Assembly: GCF_002797555.1 (NCBI RefSeq)
Contig: NZ_PGFA01000001.1
Coordinates: 1,798,001-1,862,000, forward strand
DNA: 64,000 bases
Direction: 5' to 3'
Source of the DNA: Hymenobacter chitinivorans DSM 11115
Lineage (GTDB): Bacteria > Bacteroidota > Bacteroidia > Cytophagales > Hymenobacteraceae
Of the stretch, positions 52,111-61,465 are shown piece by piece. Below the pieces are notes generated by a model, which was not told the DNA's origin, searched no databases, and saw nothing but the letters and a program-made list of their open reading frames with translations. A program made the position numbers and the translations under genes. Positions within the stretch are counted from its first letter, which is position 1. Every line of letters starts with the position of its first letter.

Positions 52111-52862
52111 CCGCCCTGGCGGCCCTGACTCTGGTAGCCGGCCTAGCCCCGCACTCGGCTCTGGCGCAGAAAAAAAGTAAAACCAGCTCCAGTAAGGGCA
52201 GCCGGGGACAAGTCAAATCCATTACCGTCAATAACAACCCCGGTTACGACGATAAGTGGTTTCACCCGGGTTTCTACATTGCCCCCAACTTCTCGCGCTA
52301 CAAGATTGAGCAGTCGCCCGCCTACGTGCAGGCCATCCAGAACGGCCGGGCCGTATCGGCCAACTCTTTGGTGAGTCCGGGCCTGTCGGTGGGCTTTATC
52401 GGCGACGTGCGGCTGGCCGACTACTTCAACCTGCGCTTTGCGCCTGGGGTGAGCTTTCTGACCCGGCGCATCGAATTCAAGCCCTACGGCTACGAGCCGG
52501 CCGACTCGGTCTTTACCCAGGAAATCGGGGGTACCCAGATTGACTTGCCCTTGCTGCTCAAGTTTAAGTCGGAGCGGCGGCGCAACGCGCGGGTGTACGT
52601 GGTAGGCGGCCTCAAGCCCAGCATCAACGTGGGCAACCGCCGCAAGGACCCGCTGCGCAACCAGCTGCAGGCCGCCAGCGGGGACCTGGCCATTGAGTAC
52701 GGGGTGGGACTCGACCTGTTTTACCCGCTGTTCAAGTTTGCCCCCGAGCTGCGCTTTTCCCACGGCCTGACTAACCTGCTCGTGCCGGGCAAGGACGTGT
52801 ACAGCCGCAGCCTGCAGAGCATGAAAAGCAACACCGTCACGCTCTACCTGAATTTCGAATAA
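52059..52862 (+). CDS. porT: PorT-family outer membrane protein
   Basis: 267 residues with a signal peptide ([20 protein letters not shown] then QKK) and an outer-membrane beta-barrel pattern ([26 protein letters not shown], final Phe in LYLNF-E). PorT is needed for the type IX secretion system of Bacteroidota and is known to sit next to ubiE, as here. The only ATG is at 52059, inside ubiE, so expression is probably coupled by translation. Confidence 0.78.
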   Translation: MATPHVWHQLHLHGAKVAALAALTLVAGLAPHSALAQKKSKTSSSKGSRGQVKSITVNNNPGYDDKWFHPGFYIAPNFSRYKIEQSPAYVQAIQNGRAVSANSLVSPGLSVGFIGDVRLADYFNLRFAPGVSFLTRRIEFKPYGYEPADSVFTQEIGGTQIDLPLLLKFKSERRRNARVYVVGGLKPSINVGNRRKDPLRNQLQAASGDLAIEYGVGLDLFYPLFKFAPELRFSHGLTNLLVPGKDVYSRSLQSMKSNTVTLYLNFE

Positions 52863-52892
52863 ACCGGCTTCGGCCGGTTCTTGCCGCACGTT

Positions 52893-53642
52893 ATGACTCG
52901 TACTGCCTTTATCACCGGGGCATCCTCCGGAATTGGCCGCGCCACGGCCGTAGCCCTGGCCCAAACCGGTTTTCAGCTGATATTGACCGGCCGGCGCCAG
53001 GAGCGCCTCGAAGAGCTGGCCGAGCAGCTGGCGCCCACCCGGATTCACCTGCTGACCTTCGACGTGCGCGACCGGGCTGCCGTGGATGCCGCCGTGGCTA
53101 GTCTGCCGGAGGAGTTTCGGCAGATTGACGTGCTCATCAATAACGCCGGGGGGGCCCACGGCCTGGCCCCGATTCAGGACGGGGACCCTACCGACTGGGA
53201 CGCCATGCTGGACAGCAACGTGAAAGGACTGCTCAACGTGAGCCAGGCGGTGCTGCCGGGCATGCGGGAGCGGCAGCAGGGCCATATTATTAATATCGGC
53301 TCCATTGCCGGCCACGAGGTGTACGCCAACGGCAACGTGTACTGCGCCTCGAAAGCGGCCGTGGCGGCCCTGACCAAAGCCATGCGCATTGACTTGCTGC
53401 CGCTCAACATCCGGGTGGCGGAGGTGAATCCCGGGGCGGTGGAAACCGAGTTTTCCCAGGTCCGCTTCAAGGGCGACACCGAGCGGGCCGCCAAGGTGTA
53501 CCAGGGCTACGACCCGCTCAAGCCCGAGGATATTGCCGAAGTCATCCAGTTTATGGTGACCCGGCCGGCCAACGTCCACATTGCCGAAATCACCGTCTTT
53601 GCCGGGTCCCAGGGCGCGGCCACGCTGATAAACCGCCGCTAA
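52893..53642 (+). CDS. SDR-family NAD(P)-dependent oxidoreductase (YdfG-like)
   Basis: 249 residues, classical short-chain dehydrogenase: GASSGIG cofactor site, NNAGG, catalytic Ser in NIGSIAG, YCASK active-site Tyr/Lys. It is closest in pattern to YdfG (3-hydroxy acid or serine dehydrogenase); substrate not certain. I start at ATG 52893 rather than the TTG at 52881. Confidence 0.88.
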   Translation: MTRTAFITGASSGIGRATAVALAQTGFQLILTGRRQERLEELAEQLAPTRIHLLTFDVRDRAAVDAAVASLPEEFRQIDVLINNAGGAHGLAPIQDGDPTDWDAMLDSNVKGLLNVSQAVLPGMRERQQGHIINIGSIAGHEVYANGNVYCASKAAVAALTKAMRIDLLPLNIRVAEVNPGAVETEFSQVRFKGDTERAAKVYQGYDPLKPEDIAEVIQFMVTRPANVHIAEITVFAGSQGAATLINRR

Positions 53643-53663
53643 CTCACCGACCGGTATTCCGCT

Positions 53664-53697
53664 AAAAAGGCCGACCACGCACTGTGGCCGGCCTTTT
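53664..53697. terminator. Bidirectional terminator
   Basis: AAAAAGGCCGACCAC pairs with GTGGCCGGCCTTTTT (one mismatch) across GCACT, between convergent genes. Confidence 0.85.
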
Positions 53698-53705
53698 TGG
53701 CAAAT

Positions 53706-54356
53706 TCACGAAGCCTGATGCAGGCCGTCCAGCACGGTTGCGTTTAGCTCGTGTCGGCCTTCGAAGCGGATGATGTCGGGCTCGACGCCCAGCTTCTGCA
53801 GAAAGTCCCGCTGCTGGGTGAGGGCTGTGTCGTCAATAAACTCGTCCTGGGTGCCGCACACGAGCGTGACGGGCAGCTGCCGGAGCAGGTGAGAGGCCAC
53901 GGTGAAATCCATGTCGGGCGGGAAGGCGCCGGCCCAGAGGATGAGGCGGGCCGGGCGAAACGAAGCCCGGGCCAGCCAGCGGCTGACGGTGGCAGCGCCC
54001 TGCGAGAAGCCCAGCACCGTGACCTGCGCCGCCGGGCCGCACTCGGCCAGTACGGCCCGGGCCAGCTGGTTGAGGTAGGCTACGTAATCCTCGATTTCGG
54101 CCAGGCGGTCTTCCCGCGTCATCCACGTAGCCCCAATCCGGCCGCTGGTGCCGTTCAGGTAAAAGCGCGACAAGCCCTCCGGGGCAATAATGACCGTCGC
54201 AGGATCAGCTTGGTTGAGGCGCTGGAAGTGCCGGATAAAGTAAGCGGCCAGCTGTCCGTAGCCGTGGCACACAAACCACACCCGCCGCGTGGCCACACTG
54301 AGCTCTCCGGCCTGATAATACCGGGCCGAGCGGGTAACGGTGAGGCGTCGCTCCAT
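53706..54356 (-). CDS. Alpha/beta hydrolase (carboxylesterase/phospholipase family)
   Basis: 216 residues, alpha/beta fold: nucleophile elbow GFSQG (Ser about 118), acid in CGTQDEFID, His in FEGRHELN. The oxyanion region VWFVCHGYGQ fits small cytoplasmic serine esterases of the phospholipase/carboxylesterase family. Its ATG follows a word-array spacer after cdd. Confidence 0.82.
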   Translation of the reverse strand: MERRLTVTRSARYYQAGELSVATRRVWFVCHGYGQLAAYFIRHFQRLNQADPATVIIAPEGLSRFYLNGTSGRIGATWMTREDRLAEIEDYVAYLNQLARAVLAECGPAAQVTVLGFSQGAATVSRWLARASFRPARLILWAGAFPPDMDFTVASHLLRQLPVTLVCGTQDEFIDDTALTQQRDFLQKLGVEPDIIRFEGRHELNATVLDGLHQAS

Positions 54357-54472
54357 ATAGTGAAATGGTGAACTTGTGAAATGGTGAGTTGTTCGTTTAA
54401 GTTGCGCTAATGGCGCAGAGCTGCACCGCTACTAGAGCAGCAAACTCACCATCTCACCATTTTACTAATTCA
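54357..54472. repeat. Word-array inverted repeat (GTGAAATGGT type) between cdd and the hydrolase
   Basis: The left array AGTGAAATGGTGAACTTG (54359 on) and the right array CAAACTCACCATCTCACC (54441 on) pair best over AACTCACCAT. The cdd stop codon (54465-54467) lies inside the right array; the left array begins 2 bases from the hydrolase ATG. Confidence 0.7.
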
Positions 54473-54959
54473 CCGTCGGCAGGTCGCTGGCCGAGAACTG
54501 GAAGGGCAGTAGGTCGGCCAGGGAGCGGAAGCGGTAGATGGTGTTGTTGGGGCCGGGCAGCAGCAGCGGAATAGGGGAGCCCTGGCGGTTTTCGTACTCG
54601 GTCATCACCTGGCGGCAGGCCCCGCAGGAGGTCACGGCCACGAAGTCGCCGTTGGCGGGCCTAGCTGCCACGGCCATGCACAGAATGCGGCGCTCGGGCT
54701 GGGAGGAAGCCAGGCCGAAGAGGGCCGTGCGTTCGGCGCAGAGGCCCGAAGGGTAGGCCGCGTTTTCCTGGTTGGTACCTTTGTGAATCACGCCATTATC
54801 GAGCAGCAGCGCCGTGCCCACGTGGAAGTGGGAGTAGGGCGCGTAGGCTTGGTCGGTGGCGGCACGGGCCTGTTGCCACGTGGTTGCTTCGGCGGGAGAG
54901 AGTTCGGCTTCGGAGGCCAGCACCTCGACGGTGATGGTCAGATGGAGCGGGTGGGCCAT
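54465..54959 (-). CDS. cdd: Cytidine deaminase
   Basis: 164 residues with the zinc and catalytic signature CAERTA (Cys about 74, Glu about 76) and SCGACRQ (Cys about 112 and 115). It deaminates cytidine and deoxycytidine in pyrimidine salvage. Final residues Thr-Val-Asn and the stop are in the repeat. Confidence 0.93.
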   Translation of the reverse strand: MAHPLHLTITVEVLASEAELSPAEATTWQQARAATDQAYAPYSHFHVGTALLLDNGVIHKGTNQENAAYPSGLCAERTALFGLASSQPERRILCMAVAARPANGDFVAVTSCGACRQVMTEYENRQGSPIPLLLPGPNNTIYRFRSLADLLPFQFSASDLPTVN

Positions 54960-55204
54960 CGGGAGAAAAATACAATGTTCGGGAACCGAATGGCGGCCCC
55001 GTTCCGGTAAGGGGCGGTGAATGTACTACAATTATCCAAAAGCCGGCGACTTTTATCTAGGCACTGTTGAGCGGCTGGCCGGGGTAGCAAATTAGGTTTC
55101 GCACCGGGACTAGCTTTTTTTACCGATTATTGGCCCCAGTTCCCACCCTGTGCCGCGGCGGCCACCCACTACCCACCGCAGCATACCACCTGACTTTCTA
55201 GCTA

Positions 55205-56572
55205 ATGTCCCGCATTCTGCTCCTGGGCGCCGGCCGCTCGGCCTCCTCACTGCTTCATTATCTGCTCCTCCACGCCGCCGAGGAGGGCTGGCAGCTTACC
55301 GTGGCCGACGTGAATCCGGCCCACCTGGCCCCGGTACTGGCCGCCCACACTGCTTATGCCCGGGCCGTGGCCTTTGATATTCAGCAGGAAACCCAGCTGC
55401 CCGAGTTGGTCCTGCAGGCCGACATTGTCATTTCCATGCTGCCGGCCCTGTTTCATTTACCCGTGGCCAAGGCCTGCGTGCAGCACGGCCGCCATTTGGT
55501 AACGGCCAGCTACGTATCGGCTGAAATCCGGGAGCTGGACGCGCTGGCCAAGGCCGCCGACATCCTGATTCTGATGGAGTGCGGCCTGGACCCGGGCCTG
55601 GACCATATGTCGGCCATGCGGGCCCTGCACGATATTCGGGCCCGGGGCGGGCAGCTCACGGCCTTCCGCTCGTACTGCGGCGGGCTACTGGCCCCCGACT
55701 CGGAAGGCGAGAATCCGTGGAAGTACAAGTTTACCTGGAACCCGCGCAACGTGGTGCTGGCCGGGCAAAGCACGGCTAAATACCTCGAAAACGGCCACTT
55801 GCGCTTTATTCCCTACCAGCAGCTCTTTGCCCGCACCACGCCCATTACGGTAGCTGGCTACGGTGAATTCGACGGCTACGCCAACCGCGACTCGCTCAGC
55901 TACCGGGCGCCCTACGGTCTGGATGCTATTCCGACTATGCTGCGCGGCACCCTGCGCCGGGCCGGCTACTGCGCCGCCTGGCAGGCCTTCGTGCGTTTGG
56001 GCCTCACCGATGACGCGGTGCACCTCGGCAATTCGGCCGACATGACCTGGGCTGCGCTGGTTGAATCGTTCCTGCCCGCCCCGAATGGACGGGAAACTTC
56101 GTTGCCGGACCGCACGGCGGCGTATCTGGGTTTAGCGCCCGACGGCCCCGAAATGCAGCGCCTGGCCTGGCTCGACGTGTTTTCGGCGCGGCCGGTAGGG
56201 TTGGCCGATGCCACGCCGGCCCAGCTGCTGGAGCGCCTGCTCACCGAGAAGTGGCAGCTACAGGCCGGGGACCACGACATGATTGTAATGCAGCACACCC
56301 TTGACTACTCCCTGGCCGGGGTGCCCCACCGCTGGGAATCGTCGTTGGTGGTGCTCGGCGACGATGCCACGCACACGGCTATGGCCAAAACCGTGGGCCT
56401 GCCGGTGGCTATGGCCGTGCGGCGCCTGGCCGCGGGGCTGGTAGCGCAGCGCGGCGTGGTCATCCCGACCGAAGCCTGCCTGTACGAGCCCATTCTGGAC
56501 GAGCTGGCAGCCGACTACGGCATTCGGTTCGAGGAGCACGAGGTGAGCTTGCAGCCCGGCGTGCCGGCCTGA
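55205..56572 (+). CDS. Saccharopine dehydrogenase family protein
   Basis: 455 residues: Rossmann start RILLLGAGRSASSLLHYLL, middle ECGLDPGLDHMSAMRALHDI, and the C-terminal domain with TWNPRNVVLAGQ. This fold makes or splits saccharopine, or in relatives carries out similar amino-acid reductions. The family is clear; lysine metabolism is the likely but unproven role. Confidence 0.85.
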   Translation: MSRILLLGAGRSASSLLHYLLLHAAEEGWQLTVADVNPAHLAPVLAAHTAYARAVAFDIQQETQLPELVLQADIVISMLPALFHLPVAKACVQHGRHLVTASYVSAEIRELDALAKAADILILMECGLDPGLDHMSAMRALHDIRARGGQLTAFRSYCGGLLAPDSEGENPWKYKFTWNPRNVVLAGQSTAKYLENGHLRFIPYQQLFARTTPITVAGYGEFDGYANRDSLSYRAPYGLDAIPTMLRGTLRRAGYCAAWQAFVRLGLTDDAVHLGNSADMTWAALVESFLPAPNGRETSLPDRTAAYLGLAPDGPEMQRLAWLDVFSARPVGLADATPAQLLERLLTEKWQLQAGDHDMIVMQHTLDYSLAGVPHRWESSLVVLGDDATHTAMAKTVGLPVAMAVRRLAAGLVAQRGVVIPTEACLYEPILDELAADYGIRFEEHEVSLQPGVPA

Positions 56573-56591
56573 TTTTTTGGAGCGGTAAACG

Positions 56592-57530
56592 ATGCGCGCA
56601 TATCTACGGCTGCGGCTGCTGGTGCTGGGGCGGCTGTTGGCCGAAGTCGGTTGGGTGCGGCTCCTGCTGCTGGGCGGCATGCTAATAGTGGCCGCCGGCA
56701 AGCTGCTGGAACTGCTCCTGGCTAAGCCCCAGCTGCAGTGGGCCGCGCCGGCGCTGGGCTTGAGCCTGAGCTGGTCGGGCTACCGGCAGCGCACCGACCT
56801 GGACTTTCTGCCGATAGTTTCTCCGCGCTACAAGACCTGGCTGAGCGTGGAGTCGGCGCTGCTGCTCGGGCCGGTCTGGGGCTTGCTGCTGGGTTTGGGG
56901 CATTTTGGGGCTGCTTTGGCCACGGTTGCCGCGGGGCTGCTGGGGCCGTTTCTGCCGCTGGGCCGCAAGTCGGCCACCCAGCGGCGGCGCCGGAGCCTGT
57001 TCCGCAGTGACGCCTTCGAGTGGGTAAGCGGGTTTCGGCGGCCGGTGCTGGGCCTGGGCTGGCTGGCGGCCGTGGGCGCCGCCGCCTGGCAGCACGCCAC
57101 GGTGGTGCCGGCCGGGGCGCTGCTGGCCTGGAGCCTGCTGCTGACTACCCTCTACGCCATTCCCGAGCCCTCGACGATGGTTACCGGGTACCGCGGCCCG
57201 GTGGCCTTTGGGCGGCGCAAGCTGCTGCTGGCCCTGGGGCTGTACCTGCTCACGGCCCTGCCGCTGCTGGGGCTGGCGGGCCTGAGTCCGGCCGGATGGG
57301 GTGGCACGCTGGGCGCCTTGCTCTGGAGCCTGCTGGTGCTGAGCTTGAGTATTCTGGCCAAATACGCTTTTTACCCCCACGCCACGCTGCTGCGCCTCAC
57401 CCAGGCCGGCGCCATTACCATGGCGCTGCTACCCCTGCTCGATGCCGCCTACGCGCCCTTGCTGGCGGCGGCCCTGGGCGGCTTACTCTGGAAAAGCCGC
57501 AAACGGCTCCAACTTTACTGGCATGCTTAG
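56592..57530 (+). CDS. Membrane protein, probable ABC transporter permease
   Basis: 312 residues with about eight hydrophobic helices and Arg-rich loops. It overlaps the following ATPase gene by 8 bases, so it is almost certainly the permease of that transporter. No family signature is visible in the sequence; substrate unknown. Confidence 0.7.
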   Translation: MRAYLRLRLLVLGRLLAEVGWVRLLLLGGMLIVAAGKLLELLLAKPQLQWAAPALGLSLSWSGYRQRTDLDFLPIVSPRYKTWLSVESALLLGPVWGLLLGLGHFGAALATVAAGLLGPFLPLGRKSATQRRRRSLFRSDAFEWVSGFRRPVLGLGWLAAVGAAAWQHATVVPAGALLAWSLLLTTLYAIPEPSTMVTGYRGPVAFGRRKLLLALGLYLLTALPLLGLAGLSPAGWGGTLGALLWSLLVLSLSILAKYAFYPHATLLRLTQAGAITMALLPLLDAAYAPLLAAALGGLLWKSRKRLQLYWHA

Positions 57531-58230
57531 CATTCATAATCTAGGGAAAAGCTTCGGGGCGCACCAAGTGTTGCAGGGCGTACATCTGGACCTGCGGCCG
57601 GGCTCCATTCACGGGCTAGTGGGCGCCAACGGGGCCGGCAAAACGACCCTGCTCCACTGCCTCTACGGGCTGCTGACCGACTATTCAGGCCAGATTCGGG
57701 AAACCACCGGGCTGCCCATCCGGGAGCATACCGGGGTGCTGCCCTACGAGCCCTACTTTTACCCCCGCCTCACCGGGCGCGAATACCTGGAGTTCTGTTT
57801 GCAGGCCCGGCGCCGGCCCCGGGTTGATTTTACGGCCTGGAACAGCCTGCTGGAGTTGCCCCTGGACCAGTACGCGGAAGAGTATTCGGCCGGCATGAAG
57901 AAAAAGCTGGCCTTGCTGGCACTGCTGGTCCAGGATTTTCGCTACCTAATTCTGGACGAGCCCTTCAACGGCCTCGACATGGGCACCAACCTGCTGCTCA
58001 AGGAAATTCTGCTGCGCCTGCGGGCCCAGGACCGGGGTATTTTGCTGACCTCCCACTTACTGGGCACGCTCACCGAAACCTGCGACGAAATAACTCTGCT
58101 GGCCGGCGGCACCGTGCTGCGCCACTACCCGGCCGCCGAATTCGGGGCCTTGTCGGCTGACTTGCTCGACTCGCTCTACCAGGACAAGCTGGCCCAGATT
58201 GCCGATTTATTGCCCGCCTCTCAACGCTAA
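57523..58230 (+). CDS. ABC transporter ATP-binding protein
   Basis: 235 residues with Walker A GANGAGKTT, a degenerate signature region YSAGMKKKLALL and Walker B YLILDEPFNGLD. It powers the permease encoded just upstream. Its stop TAA (58228-58230) overlaps the stop of the convergent methyltransferase gene. Confidence 0.9.
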   Translation: MLSIHNLGKSFGAHQVLQGVHLDLRPGSIHGLVGANGAGKTTLLHCLYGLLTDYSGQIRETTGLPIREHTGVLPYEPYFYPRLTGREYLEFCLQARRRPRVDFTAWNSLLELPLDQYAEEYSAGMKKKLALLALLVQDFRYLILDEPFNGLDMGTNLLLKEILLRLRAQDRGILLTSHLLGTLTETCDEITLLAGGTVLRHYPAAEFGALSADLLDSLYQDKLAQIADLLPASQR

Positions 58231-58964
58231 AAGGCCAGGTAAAAGTCGCGCAGCAACGCTTCAAATTCGGCCGAGTACGCCTCACTCTCGGCTTCGTGAA
58301 TGGCCAACGGCTGCTGCTCCACGGCCCGGGACTGGTGGCCAAAGTGGGTAATGTGGCGCAGGGGCTTGCTGCCGGGCCGATGACTCAGTACCAGGCGCCG
58401 CTGCGCAAATAACCCGGCGTGGGCAGCTTCCCGCTCGAAATGCTGCATTTCCGGGGGCGGCAACAGCACGCTCAGCTGCCCGCCGGGCGCCAAAAACCGG
58501 GAGGCAAACTCGGCTAGTTCCTGAAACGTCAGCGTGTCGGGGGCGGTGTGCCGGGCCGTGGTGCGGGCCGCCGACGGGGAGCGGAGCGACTCCCGGAAAA
58601 ACGGCGGGTTGCACAGGATATGGTCGTAAGCCGCCGGCTCGGTGGCGGCCAGCGCGGCCAGACTGCCAGCTAGCACCTGTACCCGGCCGGACCAGGGGCT
58701 GCCGGCCACGTTGGCGGCCGCCTGGGCCGCGGCTTGGGGCTCAACTTCCACGGCGTCGATGCGGGCCGTGGGGTTGCGCTGGGCGGCCATCAGAGCCAGC
58801 AGGCCAGTGCCGGTACCGATGTCGAGGATGCGGGTGGCGGTGGTCAGCTCGGCGGCGGCGCCCAGCACGCAGGCGTCGGTGCACACTTTCATGGCGCACT
58901 CGGCCTGGTCGATGGTGAAATGCTTGAAGCGGAAATAGGTGTTGGCCAACGGGCTGCCGGGCAA
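58227..58964 (-). CDS. tRNA1(Val) (adenine-N6)-methyltransferase-like (TrmN6/YfiC)
   Basis: 245 residues: YFRFKHFTIDQAECAMKVCT is the family's N-terminal signature, followed by ILDIGTGTGLLALMAA (SAM site) and CNPPFF (N6-adenine methylase motif). It methylates adenine 37 of tRNA-Val in known members. The frame has only a GTG at 59063, overlapping the upstream gene. The TTG at 58964, five bases after a TACTTTTC box, is a better start, but this is not certain. Confidence 0.8.
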   Translation of the reverse strand: MPGSPLANTYFRFKHFTIDQAECAMKVCTDACVLGAAAELTTATRILDIGTGTGLLALMAAQRNPTARIDAVEVEPQAAAQAAANVAGSPWSGRVQVLAGSLAALAATEPAAYDHILCNPPFFRESLRSPSAARTTARHTAPDTLTFQELAEFASRFLAPGGQLSVLLPPPEMQHFEREAAHAGLFAQRRLVLSHRPGSKPLRHITHFGHQSRAVEQQPLAIHEAESEAYSAEFEALLRDFYLAF

Positions 58965-58986
58965 GACGTGAAAAGTAGAACCGGCC

Positions 58987-59712
58987 CTAGCGGCGGGCGG
59001 CGGCTTCCCGGTCCCAGTCGCGCAGCAGGCGCTGGAGCTCGGCGAATTCCTCGGCGTAGCCACCGGTGAGCGGGTATTTGTCGGGAAACTGCCGGAAGTA
59101 GATGCCCGCCTGCTGGTCGCCGCTCAGGGCGCTGAGCAGCAAACGGTTGGCCAGCTCAATGCTTTTCTCGGGCTTGAGCGAGGCGGTTTTCTCGAACTCC
59201 TGCTTAACCCGGGCTACTTCCTCGGGCGAGTAGGGCGTCAGGCGCGGGTTCAGGAAAGAGCGGTGCCGGATCTGGCCCTGGCGGGGAAAAAACTGGTCGA
59301 TGCGGAAGGTCACGAACTCGTAGCTGAAGTTTTTGCCCGCCGGCAGGTTCTTCACCGATTCCACCGTCAGCGTGTCGTTGCGGAAGGTGAGGCGGCACTT
59401 TTCGCGCACGTCCCAGTACTTGAGCACCTTGTGCGGCTGGCAGGTGGAAACGGCGAATTCCGAGAAAAACTCCAGCTGCTTGCCCTTCTCCCGGGACCCG
59501 CACACCGACACGACCGGGCCCGCCGAAAACACGAACAGGCTGTCGGGGGTGGTGCTGGCCTGGGGCACTTCGGCCGGGCAGGAGCAGGCCACGGCCGGCC
59601 GCACCGGCACGCTCACGCTCTGGGCCGCGGCCGGCGTGGAAGCTTCCATCTGTTGCTGGCAGGCCCCGAGGCTGAGCGCGCCGAGCAGGGCGGGAAAAAA
59701 GGAGAGTTTCAT
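58987..59712 (-). CDS. Lipoprotein of unknown function
   Basis: 241 residues with SPII signal MKLSFFPALLGALSLGAC. The mature domain is rich in Cys (CSCPAE, VCGSREK, CQPHK), has beta-rich FSYEFVTFRIDQFFP, and ends in an alpha-helical tail. I start at ATG 59712. No family recognised; it lies just upstream of the TrmN6-like gene with a 22-base gap. Confidence 0.6.
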   Translation of the reverse strand: MKLSFFPALLGALSLGACQQQMEASTPAAAQSVSVPVRPAVACSCPAEVPQASTTPDSLFVFSAGPVVSVCGSREKGKQLEFFSEFAVSTCQPHKVLKYWDVREKCRLTFRNDTLTVESVKNLPAGKNFSYEFVTFRIDQFFPRQGQIRHRSFLNPRLTPYSPEEVARVKQEFEKTASLKPEKSIELANRLLLSALSGDQQAGIYFRQFPDKYPLTGGYAEEFAELQRLLRDWDREAAARR

Positions 59713-59780
59713 AGTAATCGGCTGTACGCAAAGCCCGCCCCGAACGGCCAGGGTTGGGCGAAGGAAGCACATTCGGGGCA

Positions 59781-60881
59781 TTATCCGGCCACCGCCACCG
59801 GCCGGCCGCGGCTTAGCAGCCAGCGGTGCACCGGCTGCTCGACCAGGTAATACAGGGCCAGGGAAGCCGCCACGGTCAGCAGCAGTACCAGCCCGTAGAG
59901 CAGGGCCGCCGGCCAGCCAGTGGGCAGCCACCGCAGCAGAAAATCGTGCAGAAAGCCCATGTGCAGCAAATAAAAGCAGTAGGAAGCCCGGCCCAGCACC
60001 TGAAAAACCTTCGTGCTGAGCACAGCTTGCAGCCGGGTAGCTTCCGTGGCCAGCCCGTAGAGCAGCAGGCCCGTGGCGGCGGGCAGCACCAGGTTGTTGA
60101 CGGCCACGCCCAGGGGCGTATCAATGCTGACTTTGCCGAAATGCAGCTGAATGGCTGCCAGCCCCCCACCCACGACCAGCACGCCCAACGCCCCGAGCAG
60201 CGTGGCGCGGCGGCGCAGCCACCCGGCGGGGGCCAGCGCCCAGGCCGCACCCAGCAGAAACTCCGTGCTCCGCCCGAAAATGGTGACGACAAGCATGAAG
60301 TGGAAGCGGGCAAAGCCGGATTCGGGTGTGGGAAAAAGCACGCCGTATACCAGAAAACCCATCAGCGCCAGGGCCAGAGCCGCGCCCACCCACCAGCGCA
60401 CCGCCGCCCGGCGGCCCAGCCAGAACAGACCCGGGGCCAGCAGGTAAAAGCACTCCTCCGTCGTCAACGACCAGCTTTGGGCCACGGCGGTGAAGGCGTA
60501 GTTCGGCAGCAAGCCCTTGAGCAGGGTGATGTTGACCAGGTACAGGCGCAGGGCATCCTGGTTCTGATACAGCTTGCTGAAAACAAACGTGGCGGTGGTG
60601 ACCAGGAAAAACACCGGATAAATCCGGGCCCAGCGCCGAAACAGATAAGTCCGCAGCGCGGGGCCGGCCAAGTGCTGCTGGGAGTAGCGCCGCGCAATCA
60701 GAAAGCCGCTGAGGGTGAAGAACAACGACACTCCGACGTGGCCTTCCCGAAACAGGGCGTGCAGGACGCTGAAAACGGCGCTGCCGCCGGCTGTTACCGG
60801 CGGGAAATGAAACAGGAACACGCTCAGGGCCGCCAAAGCCCGGAAACCCGTCAGGGCGGGGACGTAGGCGGCCGGCCTCAC
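59781..60881 (-). CDS. Acyltransferase family 3 (membrane O-acyltransferase)
   Basis: 366 residues from a GTG: about ten transmembrane helices with LTGFRALAALSVFLFHF and the family motif SLFFTLSGFLIARRY. Such enzymes acetylate surface sugars. The GTG (60881) overlaps the rnhA stop by 4 bases (GTGA), which decides the start; the open frame upstream is only rnhA read in another phase. Confidence 0.88.
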   Translation of the reverse strand: MRPAAYVPALTGFRALAALSVFLFHFPPVTAGGSAVFSVLHALFREGHVGVSLFFTLSGFLIARRYSQQHLAGPALRTYLFRRWARIYPVFFLVTTATFVFSKLYQNQDALRLYLVNITLLKGLLPNYAFTAVAQSWSLTTEECFYLLAPGLFWLGRRAAVRWWVGAALALALMGFLVYGVLFPTPESGFARFHFMLVVTIFGRSTEFLLGAAWALAPAGWLRRRATLLGALGVLVVGGGLAAIQLHFGKVSIDTPLGVAVNNLVLPAATGLLLYGLATEATRLQAVLSTKVFQVLGRASYCFYLLHMGFLHDFLLRWLPTGWPAALLYGLVLLLTVAASLALYYLVEQPVHRWLLSRGRPVAVAG

Positions 60882-61345
60882 GAGAGCTGCCCGGCCGTGG
60901 CCTCGTAGCCGGCGTCGATGAGCAGGGGGCCGTGCACGGCGCTGCGCACGGCCAGCTGGTCGCACCGCTCGTTTTCGGGGTGGCCGTTGTGGCCCCGCAC
61001 CCAGCGAAACTGCACCTTGCGCTGCTTGTAAATCTTGATGAAGCGCCGCCACAGGTCCTCGTTGGCTTTCTTGCCGAAGTCGGGCTTGGCGGCCCAGCCA
61101 AACACCCACTTTTTCTCCACTGCATCCACCACGTACTTCGAGTCGGTGGTCACGGTAATCGGAATTTCGGGACGCGTCACGGCTTCCAGGCCGATAATGA
61201 CGGCCAGCAGCTCCATGCGGTTGTTGGTGGTGAGGCGGAAGCCCTGGGTAATTTCCTTTTCGTGGGGCCCGTAGCGCAGGATGGCGCCGTAGCCGCCCGG
61301 CCCCGGGTTGCCGCGGGATGAGCCGTCGGTAAAGAGTTGAATCAT
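60878..61345 (-). CDS. rnhA: Ribonuclease HI
   Basis: 155 residues: FTDGSSRGNPGPGGYG (first catalytic Asp about residue 7), MELLAVI (Glu), TDSKYVVDA (Asp). It removes RNA from RNA-DNA hybrids. ATG 61345; the word-array repeat begins within a few bases. Confidence 0.95.
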   Translation of the reverse strand: MIQLFTDGSSRGNPGPGGYGAILRYGPHEKEITQGFRLTTNNRMELLAVIIGLEAVTRPEIPITVTTDSKYVVDAVEKKWVFGWAAKPDFGKKANEDLWRRFIKIYKQRKVQFRWVRGHNGHPENERCDQLAVRSAVHGPLLIDAGYEATAGQLS

Positions 61346-61352
61346 GTTATTT

Positions 61353-61465
61353 AATGTGAGCAATGTGTTTGAATGTGGGTAATGTGAAAATGGGTTGACC
61401 AGTGGTCAATGGACTCACTCGGTTATTTCTCACATTTTCCACACTTCTCACATTGCTCACATGTA
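61353..61465. repeat. Word-array inverted repeat (AATGTGAG type) between marC and rnhA
   Basis: The left array AATGTGAGCAATGTG (61353 on) and the right array ending CACATTGCTCACAT (61449-61462) share 14 exact complementary bases with imperfect pairing further in. The middle is TTGACCA-GTGGTCAA. It abuts the marC stop codon (61466). Confidence 0.8.

Noticed and set aside
59826..60908. 360-codon plus-strand frame opposite the acyltransferase
   Set aside because: Gln/Arg-rich antisense shadow of a gene with clear family motifs.
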